Source: Saprospiraceae bacterium
GTDB lineage: Bacteria > Bacteroidota > Bacteroidia > Chitinophagales > Saprospiraceae
Direction of reading: 5' to 3'
Assembly (NCBI GenBank): GCA_016787415.1
Contig: JAEUUT010000058.1
Coordinates: 1 to 42,050 of the forward strand
Length of the DNA stretch: 42,050 bases
Each line of letters opens with the position of its first letter. The first letter of the stretch is position 1. The position numbers were made by a program, and so were the translations under genes. The notes beneath the pieces were generated by a model that was not told where the DNA came from, made no database searches, and worked only from the letters and a program-made list of their open reading frames with translations. Below are positions 33,661-41,680 of the stretch, one piece after another.

Positions 33661-35364
33661 ATGATATCCCCGCTCTGGCAATTTCCCACAATCGATGATT
33701 CGCTCGTCGATGCCATGCAGTCTGCTACGCAGATGGATCGAATATTTTGTGCCCTACTGGTACAACGGGGCATCACCACGCCGGAGGCCGCCCGACTCTT
33801 TTTCCGCCCCAGTTGGGAACAACTGTATGACCCTTTCGACATGAAGGATATGGAACGGGCTGTACAGCGGCTCGACTTGGCCGTGAAAAACAACGAACGC
33901 ATCTTGCTATATGGCGATTACGACGTGGATGGCACCACCAGCGTAGCCTTGATGTATCGCTTTCTGTCGCGTTTTCATAGCCAACTTGATTATTACCTGC
34001 CAGACAGGGACAAGGAAGGGTACGGCGTAAGCATGGCCGGGGTAGAATATGCCCGCGAACAGGGCTGTACACTGGTGATCGCGATGGACTGTGGCATCAA
34101 GGCCCACGAAGCCGTGGCGCTTGCAAAATCATATAGCATCGACTTTATCGTATGCGACCACCACGTGCCGGAGGGTGGCTTGCCCGATGCCGTGGCCAAC
34201 CTCGACCCGAAGCGGCCCGATTGCCCGTACCCGTACAAAGAATTGAGCGGCTGCGGCATTTCCTTCAAACTGGCCCAGGCATTTGCCTCTTTTCACGATG
34301 TCCCCGTGCAGGAATTGAGTGATTTGCTCGATCTGGTAGCCGTCAGTATTGCCTGTGATATTGTACCCATGACAGGAGAGAACCGGGTGCTGGCACATCT
34401 CGGACTAAAACGCCTGCACCAGGCCCCCAGTATCGGGCTTTGGGCACTGATTCAAAAAACCGGCCGTCCGACGCCAGTCAATGTCAACGACCTGGTTTTT
34501 GCAGTAGGCCCGATGATCAATGCCGCAGGCCGCCTCGGCGATGCCCGCGATGCCGTAAGACTGATGCTTTCCAGTGATCGTAACAGCGCACTCAATTACG
34601 CCTCCCAACTCCTGCGCCGCAACAAGCAACGCCGCGAAGTAGATCACCAGACGGCCAATGAAGCCATCAATATCGTCCATGCTCAACCCGGGCATGAATT
34701 CAACAAAAGCATCGTATTGTACAATGCCGCCTGGCATAAAGGCATCATCGGCATCGCAGCAAGCCGCATGGCCGAGCGTTTTCACCGCCCGGCAGTCATC
34801 CTGACGGAAAGCAATGGCCGCGCAGTGGGCTCTGCCCGTTCGGTACCCGGCTTCGACCTGTACGCTGCGCTCCAGTTGTGCGAAGACCTGTTTTACTCCT
34901 ACGGAGGGCATGCCCACGCAGCCGGGATGCAAATGCCGGTAGAAAACGTGGATGCGTTTGTGCAGCGTTTCGAACAGGTGGTGCAGGAGCAAATTAGCCA
35001 GGGCGCCGAACAGCCTGTCTTGGAACTCTGTGGCTTGCTTCCGCTGGAAAACATTACACCAGATTTCTGGAAAACGCTCAAACGCTTCGAACCTTTCGGG
35101 CCGCACAATCGAAATCCAATATTTTATGCAACAGATGTGGTGGATACCGGCCAAAGTCGCCTGCTGGATAACAACCATGTGCGCTTTTCTATCAAAAGCG
35201 CGCACGGGCAGACTGTTTTTGGAGGCATAGGCTTCGATATGGGTCAAAAATTTGAGGAATTGAAAGGACAACCATTCGATATTGCCTTCAATATCCGGGA
35301 AGAATTCTGGCGCGGCGAGCGACATATTTCCCTTCAAATCAAAGACCTGAGAGCAAAAGTGTAA
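33661..35364 (+). CDS. recJ: Single-stranded-DNA-specific exonuclease RecJ
   Basis: A 567-residue 5'-3' exonuclease of the DHH phosphoesterase family, acting in recombination and mismatch or base excision repair. The metal motifs are visible: GDYDVDGTTS (D86, D88, D90), VCDHHVPEG (D166-H167-H168) and DLVAVSIACDIVPMTGENR. GSARSVPGFDLYAAL and YGGHAHAAGMQM form the DHHA1 domain, and a C-terminal OB-like domain ends LQIKDLRAKV. Length is normal for the family. It lies downstream of recA and upstream of a long regulatory space. Confidence 0.97.
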   Translation: MISPLWQFPTIDDSLVDAMQSATQMDRIFCALLVQRGITTPEAARLFFRPSWEQLYDPFDMKDMERAVQRLDLAVKNNERILLYGDYDVDGTTSVALMYRFLSRFHSQLDYYLPDRDKEGYGVSMAGVEYAREQGCTLVIAMDCGIKAHEAVALAKSYSIDFIVCDHHVPEGGLPDAVANLDPKRPDCPYPYKELSGCGISFKLAQAFASFHDVPVQELSDLLDLVAVSIACDIVPMTGENRVLAHLGLKRLHQAPSIGLWALIQKTGRPTPVNVNDLVFAVGPMINAAGRLGDARDAVRLMLSSDRNSALNYASQLLRRNKQRREVDHQTANEAINIVHAQPGHEFNKSIVLYNAAWHKGIIGIAASRMAERFHRPAVILTESNGRAVGSARSVPGFDLYAALQLCEDLFYSYGGHAHAAGMQMPVENVDAFVQRFEQVVQEQISQGAEQPVLELCGLLPLENITPDFWKTLKRFEPFGPHNRNPIFYATDVVDTGQSRLLDNNHVRFSIKSAHGQTVFGGIGFDMGQKFEELKGQPFDIAFNIREEFWRGERHISLQIKDLRAKV

Positions 35365-35398
35365 AAGCATACCTTTTGTAAAGAAAAGTATTATCACC

Positions 35399-35439
35399 CG
35401 GTTTTGTTTTCATGTGCAGAATAAAAATTTGCAAAACCG
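35399..35439 (+). terminator. Weak hairpin after recJ
   Basis: CGGTTTTG (35399-35406) and CAAAACCG (35432-35439) can pair across a 25-base loop, 35 bases after the recJ stop. No long T run follows, so terminator function is only possible. Confidence 0.3.
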
Positions 35440-35481
35440 AGAGTTTTCCTTCCTGATTCTTTTGTTTTTAAATTATGTTAA

Positions 35482-35535
35482 TTTCTGTAAAAACTATATT
35501 TTTCAGTAGTTTTTACAGAAAAAATGCTACATTTG
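35482..35535 (+). promoter_or_regulatory. 15-bp perfect inverted repeat (operator candidate) and -7 box of the GSIII gene
   Basis: TTTCTGTAAAAACTA (35482-35496) and TAGTTTTTACAGAAA (35507-35521) are exact reverse complements with a 10-base spacer. Six bases later TACATTTG (35528-35535) is an exact -7 box. The right arm therefore covers the region where the -33 contact would be, as expected for a repressor or activator site controlling glutamine synthetase. It is AT-rich and not followed by a T tract, so an operator is more likely than a terminator. Confidence 0.6.
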
Positions 35536-35565
35536 CAGCATAATTAGCGCGTTTACTAACCACAA

Positions 35566-35850
35566 ATGCGATCATTGCTCTTCTCTTTGCAGCATATAAT
35601 GACAATGTCGGCCCCGATCGACAAATGGAGAAGACGCCCTCTTAAAAATGGCAAATCCAAATTTTATTTGTTTTGCCTGCCTTTTACGCCGCTCCTGACT
35701 ACAATCAAACCAGATTATTTACTGCTACCTCCTGGGTTGGCCCGGACAAAAAATCGTCTGTGCACCGGGTTAATATTTTCTACCTCCCGGAAAGAAGCGG
35801 GCAACACTATTGGCATTCATTTCTATTCATTCAACATACCAGAATTTTAA
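35566..35850 (+). other. Possible leader reading frame ending one base before the GSIII gene
   Basis: This is the first ATG after the predicted transcription start. It opens a 94-codon frame whose TAA (35848-35850) is separated by a single G from the ATG of the glutamine synthetase gene. The peptide (MRSLLFSLQHIMTMSAPIDK...) resembles nothing known to me and its composition is not convincing for a folded protein. It may be chance or a coupled leader peptide in the roughly 310-base leader; the rest of the 487-base gap between recJ and this gene holds only the promoter, the inverted repeat and a weak hairpin. Confidence 0.25.
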
Positions 35851-35851
35851 G

Positions 35852-38044
35852 ATGTCCCTCTCTCGTTTCAACGCACTCCAGACCTTGGAGACCCGGGCAG
35901 AATCTTTCGCAGTAGAACTTGGCGAAGGTCCTGCCGCAAAAATTGCCTCCTACTTTGGAGAAAATGTCTTCAATGACGAGGCCATGAAAAAGTACTTGCC
36001 TGAGAATGCGTACCTCAGTGTAAAAGCGGCCGTTCAGAGCGGGCAAAAACTGACGCGTGAAGTAGCCGACGATGTAGCAACAGGAATGAAAAAGTGGTCG
36101 GAAGAAAAAGGTTGCACCCACTTCGCGCACTGGTTCCAGCCGCTCACAGGCAAAACGGCTGAAAAACACGACTCTTTCTTCAATCTGACCCACGACGGAC
36201 AGGTAATTGAAGAGTTTTCCGGTTCTGCACTCGTACAGCAGGAACCCGACGGCTCCTCGTTCCCTTCCGGTGGTATGCGCAGCACCTTCGAGGCCCGCGG
36301 TTACACTGTTTGGGATCCGAGCAGTCCTGCATTCATCATGGAAGTAGGCGATGGCAAAACATTGTGCATCCCGACCATTTTTGTAACCTATGGCGGTGAA
36401 GCGCAGGACTACAAACTGCCGCTGCTTCGCTCACAGGCTTACCTCGACAAATCGGCCGTGCCGGTGGCGCAACTGTTCGATTCCAACGTAACCAAAATTA
36501 CGGCTACCCTGGGCTGGGAGCAGGAATATTTTGTGGTAGACGAAGCGCTCTTCAGCGCCCGCCCCGACCTGGTAATGACTGGTCGTACGCTCCTGGGCCG
36601 CCCGGCTGCCAAACACCAGCAACTGGAAGACCACTATTTCGGCTCCATTCCGGAGCGTGTGTATGCTTTTATGCGCGACCTGGAAACAGAAAGCCACAAA
36701 CTCGGTATCCCGGTTCGTACGCGCCACAACGAGGTAGCGCCTGCTCAGTACGAAGTAGCGCCGGTGTTTGAAGAAATCAACGTGGCGGTCGACCACAACC
36801 AGTTGCTCATGGACCTCATGGAACGTGTTGCGCGTCGCCACAAACTGCGCGTGCTGCTGCATGAAAAACCCTTTGCCGGTATCAACGGCTCTGGCAAACA
36901 CAACAACTGGAGCATGGGCACCAACACTGGCGTCAACCTGCTGTCGCCAGGCAAAAACCCAAGCACCAACCTGCGCTTCCTTACGTTCTTTGTGAATACG
37001 ATTGCAGCGGTACATAAATACGCCGACATCCTGCGCTCCGCTATTGCACATGCCGGAAACGACCACCGTCTGGGCGCCAATGAAGCGCCGCCCGCCATCA
37101 TCTCCGTGTTTATTGGCGATGCCATGTCGAAATTGCTCGACCAATTAGTGAAAGACCGTAAATCGGACGGACAGGAAGTGAAACGCGCCATCGACCTGAT
37201 TTCCAAACTGCCAAACCTGGAGATGGACAATACTGACCGCAACCGTACATCTCCATTTGCTTTTACCGGCAATAAGTTCGAAATCCGCGCCGTAGGCAGT
37301 AGCCAGAACTGCGCAGGCCCAATGGCCGCCATGAACGCCATGATGGGTCTGCAACTGGTGGAATTCAAAGCAGAACTCGACAAACTTGTGGCCAAAGGCG
37401 CCAAACAGGACGAAGCAATTCTGACCGTACTGAAAAGTTACATCCGTAAATCGAAAGCCATCTGCTTCGAAGGAAACAACTACTCCGACGAGTGGAAAGA
37501 GGAAGCCGCCAAACGTGGCCTCAACAACTTTGCCACAACCCCGGAAGCACTGGATGTACTTGGTAAAAAACTGGCCCAGGAAATGTACGGCAAGTCGGGC
37601 GTGATGAGCAAAGTAGAACTCGACGCTTACCACAACGTACAACTGCACACCTATTGCACGAAACTTAGCATCGAAGCAAAAGCGCTTGAAAGTGTTGTAA
37701 ACTCAATGGTAATGCCAGCCGTGCTGCGCTACCAAACCGAACTAGCCTCCAACATCGCTGCGCTGCGCGCTATCGACATGGACGACTCACTTGGTTACCA
37801 GAAAGATACGCTCAAACGCGTGGTGAAAAATATCAGCGAAATCCGCGAAGGGCTGGAAAAACTGCACAAGGCGCTGGAAAAATCACATGAAGCGGAAGGG
37901 GTACGCGAAGAAGCCGATGTTCTGTGTCACAAAGCAAAACCGCAAATGGATAAAATCCGCGAAGCGGTGGATGACCTGGAAATGATCGTTGACGACCAGT
38001 ACTGGCCGCTAGTGAAATACCACGAACTGTTGTTTGTACGCTAG
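35852..38044 (+). CDS. glnN: Glutamine synthetase type III
   Basis: 730 residues from the ATG at 35852, the normal length of the large GSIII family (about 730) common in Bacteroidota. It makes glutamine from glutamate, ammonia and ATP. GSIII signatures are visible: GCTHFAHWFQPLTGKTAEKH, TATLGWEQEYFVVDE with metal-binding Glu, RTRHNEVAPAQYEVAPVFEE, NGSGKHNNWSMGTNTGVNLL for substrate binding, and a long C-terminal helical domain. Upstream is a strong inverted repeat plus a -7 box and a long leader, suggesting regulation by nitrogen supply. A GC-rich terminator follows. Confidence 0.96.
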   Translation: MSLSRFNALQTLETRAESFAVELGEGPAAKIASYFGENVFNDEAMKKYLPENAYLSVKAAVQSGQKLTREVADDVATGMKKWSEEKGCTHFAHWFQPLTGKTAEKHDSFFNLTHDGQVIEEFSGSALVQQEPDGSSFPSGGMRSTFEARGYTVWDPSSPAFIMEVGDGKTLCIPTIFVTYGGEAQDYKLPLLRSQAYLDKSAVPVAQLFDSNVTKITATLGWEQEYFVVDEALFSARPDLVMTGRTLLGRPAAKHQQLEDHYFGSIPERVYAFMRDLETESHKLGIPVRTRHNEVAPAQYEVAPVFEEINVAVDHNQLLMDLMERVARRHKLRVLLHEKPFAGINGSGKHNNWSMGTNTGVNLLSPGKNPSTNLRFLTFFVNTIAAVHKYADILRSAIAHAGNDHRLGANEAPPAIISVFIGDAMSKLLDQLVKDRKSDGQEVKRAIDLISKLPNLEMDNTDRNRTSPFAFTGNKFEIRAVGSSQNCAGPMAAMNAMMGLQLVEFKAELDKLVAKGAKQDEAILTVLKSYIRKSKAICFEGNNYSDEWKEEAAKRGLNNFATTPEALDVLGKKLAQEMYGKSGVMSKVELDAYHNVQLHTYCTKLSIEAKALESVVNSMVMPAVLRYQTELASNIAALRAIDMDDSLGYQKDTLKRVVKNISEIREGLEKLHKALEKSHEAEGVREEADVLCHKAKPQMDKIREAVDDLEMIVDDQYWPLVKYHELLFVR

Positions 38045-38045
38045 T

Positions 38046-38149
38046 AAACACGGATTACACAGATTTTTAAGCGGATTTACGCGGATTGGATGGGGAAATT
38101 TTTCCATCAAATCCGGGTGAATCCGCTTTTTTTATTTGTGTAATATTGG
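38046..38149. repeat. Inverted repeat of CGGATT words serving as terminator (element F)
   Basis: The left half has CGGATT-type words about every 10 bases. GCGGATTTACGCGGATTGG and ATGG (38071-38093) pair with the complementary segment 38104-38126 with few mismatches, followed by seven Ts (38127-38133), a good rightward terminator for the GSIII gene. Outer sequences (ATTACACA... / ...TGTGTAAT) extend the pairing. It begins 1 base after the stop codon. Confidence 0.8.
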
Positions 38150-38164
38150 AAACTGTTGAAATAA

Positions 38165-38584
38165 TTAACCCTTGAAATCAATTTTCCGGTGCGACCCGTC
38201 GCAATACGGCTTGTTTTGGGAAGCCCCGCATCGACAAAATGCGGTCACCTTGTGCTTGACGGTTTCATTGCCTTCGCTGTCTTTCACTCGGATGTTGCCA
38301 TATACCATCAAAGGCCCGTTGGGGGAGGCCTCCACGATGGTTTCTACATCGATGGTTTCGGGGGGCGTCTCTTTTTCGCTGTTTCGGAAAAAACTCAACG
38401 CGCCAGAGGGGCATTTTTCCACCTGGGCGATGATGGCGTCACTATCGGCGCCTTCCAGATCAATCCATGGGCGTTTTTTGGGGTTAAATACCTGAATCAT
38501 ACCTTTCCAGCAAAGAGTGGAATGAATGCAAGCGTCGGGGTTCCATACTACCGTTATTTCGCCGTTGGTGTATTGTTTTTCCAT
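38165..38584 (-). CDS. Iron-sulfur protein: YjdI-like 4Fe-4S domain fused to CDGSH domain
   Basis: 139 residues. The N-terminal half (VVWNPDACIHSTLCWKGMIQ ... VEKCPSGALSFF) is the divergent mono-cluster ferredoxin of the YjdI type, with C19, C25 and C58. The C-terminal half holds a mitoNEET-type CDGSH site, FCRCGASQNKPYCDGSH: C117, C119, C128 and H132 as 2Fe-2S ligands. The role is likely electron or cluster transfer in the cytosol; the partner is unknown. It lies 57 bases downstream of the GH109-like gene on the same strand and may be co-transcribed. Confidence 0.92.
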   Translation of the reverse strand: MEKQYTNGEITVVWNPDACIHSTLCWKGMIQVFNPKKRPWIDLEGADSDAIIAQVEKCPSGALSFFRNSEKETPPETIDVETIVEASPNGPLMVYGNIRVKDSEGNETVKHKVTAFCRCGASQNKPYCDGSHRKIDFKG

Positions 38585-38641
38585 TATGTAAGAGGTTTGA
38601 TGCGTGAGAAAGTCAATAGGAATCCATCAGCGTCCAAATTT

Positions 38642-40042
38642 CTAAAAAATATCTCCCATAGCAAAATCAGCCTTCCGTTCTGTCCATCTTCCACGGGTAA
38701 AATCCGGGAATGCCTGTGGCGCACTACCGGTAGCAATACTGGCTTCGGATAATGGTGTGATAGCCAGCCAGGTAGCAGCGTCATAAACATCCATTTGCGG
38801 AGCGCTGTTCTGTTTGGCGCTTTCCACAAAGTGATGAAACACAAAAAAGTCCATGCCGCCATGCCCGGCTGTTTTGGCATCGGCGCCGTATTTTTTCCAC
38901 AAAGGATGGTCGTAGCGGTCGAGCCAGGATTGGGCCTCTTCCCATTTGTGTGCAGGCGTTTTACCTTCCAGGAGCAGGCTTTTGTTCACGTCCATCCAGA
39001 TACCTTTTGTGCCCTGAACGCGAAAACCCAACGAATAGGGCCGTGGCAGGCCGGTATCGTGCGACAGCAGGATGGTTTCTCCGTTGGACGTTTTTAAAAT
39101 GGTCGTTACTACATCGCCCAGGTTGAATTCCACTTTTGCATTAGGATGGTTGGAGCCGCCTTTTGGATGCTCCACGATGTAATTGTGCAAGCCACGCGCT
39201 TTGGTGGCCACGGAGGTAAGGTAGAGGAAACGATTGCCCCGGTTGATGTTGGCCATCATGGCTACCGGCCCTACGCCATGTGTGGGATACAGGTCACCGT
39301 TTCGATATACGGAGTGTTTGGTGCGCCAGCGCGCTTCCGAAAAGCCTTTTTCGCCAAATTCGACGCCAGAATCGTACGGGGTTTGTCCGTCATTGAATTT
39401 TACGCCACGCAGGTCGTGCTGGTACCCGCCTTCGAGGTGCATCAGTTCGCCAAATAGTCCTTCACGTACCATTTGCAATACAGCCATCACATCGCGGCGG
39501 TAGCACACATTTTCCATAAACATGAGGTGCGTGCCGGTGGCTTCGTGGGTGTTCACCAGTTGCCAACACTCGTCTAAGGAAAAACCGCCGCCCACTTCCG
39601 TTCCGACATATTTCCCAGCCTGCATGGCAGCCACACATTGTGCGGTGTGCCACTCCCAGGGAGAGGCGATGACAACGGCGTCAATATTTTTATCGGCCAG
39701 CAGGCGCTGGTAGTCGTGCGAGCCATTGGCATACACATCGGGCTTTTTACGCCCTTTTTCCTCGATCATTTTCAAGGCATCGGCCATCATACGCGGATCG
39801 GGGTCGGCCAGCGCTGCGATCTCGCAATCGTCGCGCATCAAAGCCATTTCCACGTGGTTTTGCCCGCGCAGCCCGACGCCTATGAAGCCGATGCGGAGTT
39901 TGTTTTTGCTGGCGCCTCTTTCCTTGGTTTGGGTAGCGGCCTGTTCGGTTGTTTCAGACGACAAGATTGTGGGTGTTGCCAGTGCGGCGCCTGCCAGCGC
40001 GGTTTTTTGCAGGAAAGAACGACGGTCGATGTGGTGAGGCAT
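38642..40042 (-). CDS. Gfo/Idh/MocA oxidoreductase, GH109-like, with Tat signal
   Basis: 466 residues from the ATG at 40042, chosen because it places a twin-arginine signal at the start (HIDRRSFLQKTALAGAALAT). Next comes an NAD-binding Rossmann motif (IGFIGVGLRGQNHVEMAL). EVGGGFSLDECWQLVNTHEA, LMFMENVCYRRDVMAVLQMV, GGYQHDLRG and YPTHGVGPVAMMANINRG match the pattern of GH109 glycosidases (NAD-dependent alpha-N-acetylgalactosaminidases), as I recall it. It is thus probably a periplasmic NAD-using glycosidase or sugar oxidoreductase; the substrate is uncertain. A promoter box lies at 40070-40077. Confidence 0.9.
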   Translation of the reverse strand: MPHHIDRRSFLQKTALAGAALATPTILSSETTEQAATQTKERGASKNKLRIGFIGVGLRGQNHVEMALMRDDCEIAALADPDPRMMADALKMIEEKGRKKPDVYANGSHDYQRLLADKNIDAVVIASPWEWHTAQCVAAMQAGKYVGTEVGGGFSLDECWQLVNTHEATGTHLMFMENVCYRRDVMAVLQMVREGLFGELMHLEGGYQHDLRGVKFNDGQTPYDSGVEFGEKGFSEARWRTKHSVYRNGDLYPTHGVGPVAMMANINRGNRFLYLTSVATKARGLHNYIVEHPKGGSNHPNAKVEFNLGDVVTTILKTSNGETILLSHDTGLPRPYSLGFRVQGTKGIWMDVNKSLLLEGKTPAHKWEEAQSWLDRYDHPLWKKYGADAKTAGHGGMDFFVFHHFVESAKQNSAPQMDVYDAATWLAITPLSEASIATGSAPQAFPDFTRGRWTERKADFAMGDIF

Positions 40043-40069
40043 AAACAGAAAAATTTGAATTGATGGAGG

Positions 40070-40105
40070 CAAACATATAGCATGTGATGGCACGAACAGA
40101 CAAAA
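40070..40105 (-). promoter_or_regulatory. Promoter of the GH109-like gene
   Basis: TATGTTTG on the minus strand (40070-40077) is an exact -7 box, and TTTTG (40101-40105) lies 23 bases upstream as a possible -33 element. The leader to the ATG at 40042 is about 20-28 bases, which supports that start. Confidence 0.55.
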
Positions 40106-40180
40106 TTTGGAACTCGTTTTTGCATTGGCCTGTCAGATGTCATATTACTTTTATCGGTTCAATCGCAAATGGCTGCTTAG

Positions 40181-41680
40181 ATGTCCGATATACTGTTCAC
40201 ACATTCTTATTTTTACAAATTCGACCGCAAACAGTGGGAGACACAGCAACCATATCCGCCGTATGGAACAATTTATGCCGCCGCGCTGATGCGTTCGCTT
40301 GGTTTTGAGGTGCATTTGTTTGATGTAGCGCTCAAAGATTCGCCGTCCGAACTGGCTTCCATCTTGGTACGTGAAAAGCCGCGCTACCTGGTCATTTACG
40401 ACGACGGGTTCAACTACCTCACCAAAATGTGTCTCACACGCATGCGCGAGGCTGCTTTCGACATGGCAAAAATGGGCAAAGCGCATAGTTGCTATGTCAT
40501 CGTGAACAGCAGCGACAGTACCGACCATTTTGAACAATACTTGAAGGAAGGCGCCGATTTTGTCATTTTGGGAGAAGGCGAGCAAACCTTGCGGGCATTG
40601 ATTGCCGCTCTGGAATCCGGCGCCGATGATTTTTCCGATATCGCTGGCCTTGCCTTTTTGCCAAAAAACTCAAACAAAGTGCTGCGAACAGCCCCCCGCC
40701 CCGTGCTGCATGACCTGGATGAGTTGCCTGACCCAGCCTGGGATTTGGTAAATATAGCAGCCTACAAAGACATTTGGGAGCGCGCACACGGCACATTTTC
40801 CCTCAACCTCGCTACCACGCGCGGCTGTCCGTACAAGTGCAATTGGTGCGCAAAACCTATTTATGGCAACCGGTACAACTCGCGCAGCCCCGAGCGGGTA
40901 GCGGCAGAAATAGAGCGCCTCATCGAGCAGTACGGCGTTCGCCACTTCTGGATGGCCGACGATATTTTTGGCCTGAAGCCGGGTTGGGTGCAGCGTTTCC
41001 ACGATGTGGTACAAGCGAAAAACCTGCATTTTACCTATAAAATACAAAGCCGGGTAGACCTGCTGCTCAAGGAAGATACCATCGATGCGCTGGCGGCTTC
41101 GGGCTTGAAGCAGGTGTGGGTAGGCGCCGAGAGTGGTAGCCAGAAAATTCTGGATGCCATGGACAAGGGCACCACTGTGGAAGAAATTGCGGAAGCCACC
41201 CAACTGCTCAAGAAGAAAGGTATTGAAGTGTGCTTTTTCCTTCAGTTCGGCTACCTGGGTGAGACACGCGCCGACATTGATGCCACGCTCGCTATGCTGA
41301 AAAAACTCCAGCCGCACGACATCGGCATTTCCGTGTCGTATCCATTACCGGGCACTAAATTTTATGATAAGGTGAAGACTTTACTGGGCGAGAAACAAAA
41401 TTGGGAAGTGTCAGACGATCTTGCGATGATGTATCCGGCTACGTATTCGCCTGATTTTTACCGACGTTTGCACCGGCTGGTACACAAACAGTTCAGGCTT
41501 CAACAGGGGAAAACGGCGTGGAAAAACCTACTCAACGACCGCCCGGCCAACCTCCGCCGCGCTGTTCGTACCTTCTACTATGCACCGGCAGCCTTGCTGG
41601 ATCGCTGGCGACTTCGCCGGCTCGAACGAAAAAACGCCACCCCATATGGAGCATCAACAACACGCCCCGGCGGCATTTGA
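40181..41680 (+). CDS. B12-binding-domain radical SAM protein
   Basis: 499 residues. The N-terminal 150 residues form a cobalamin-binding-like Rossmann domain (PYGTIYAAALMRSLGFEVHL; YLKEGADFVILGEGEQTLRA). The radical SAM core follows, with the [4Fe-4S]-binding C216-x3-C220-x2-C223 in TTRGCPYKCNWCAKPIYG, then VWVGAESGSQKILDAMDKG and SYPLPGTKFYDKV. The cobalamin His of the DxHxxG type is not evident, so B12 binding is uncertain. The family performs methylations and ring or side-chain rearrangements in natural product or lipid synthesis. The downstream methyltransferase gene overlaps its 3' end by 35 bases, so the two are translationally coupled and probably act together. Confidence 0.92.
   Translation: MSDILFTHSYFYKFDRKQWETQQPYPPYGTIYAAALMRSLGFEVHLFDVALKDSPSELASILVREKPRYLVIYDDGFNYLTKMCLTRMREAAFDMAKMGKAHSCYVIVNSSDSTDHFEQYLKEGADFVILGEGEQTLRALIAALESGADDFSDIAGLAFLPKNSNKVLRTAPRPVLHDLDELPDPAWDLVNIAAYKDIWERAHGTFSLNLATTRGCPYKCNWCAKPIYGNRYNSRSPERVAAEIERLIEQYGVRHFWMADDIFGLKPGWVQRFHDVVQAKNLHFTYKIQSRVDLLLKEDTIDALAASGLKQVWVGAESGSQKILDAMDKGTTVEEIAEATQLLKKKGIEVCFFLQFGYLGETRADIDATLAMLKKLQPHDIGISVSYPLPGTKFYDKVKTLLGEKQNWEVSDDLAMMYPATYSPDFYRRLHRLVHKQFRLQQGKTAWKNLLNDRPANLRRAVRTFYYAPAALLDRWRLRRLERKNATPYGASTTRPGGI

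Noticed and set aside
34405..35397. Minus-strand frame of 330 codons opposite recJ
   Set aside because: It overlaps recJ completely and shows no domain or signal.
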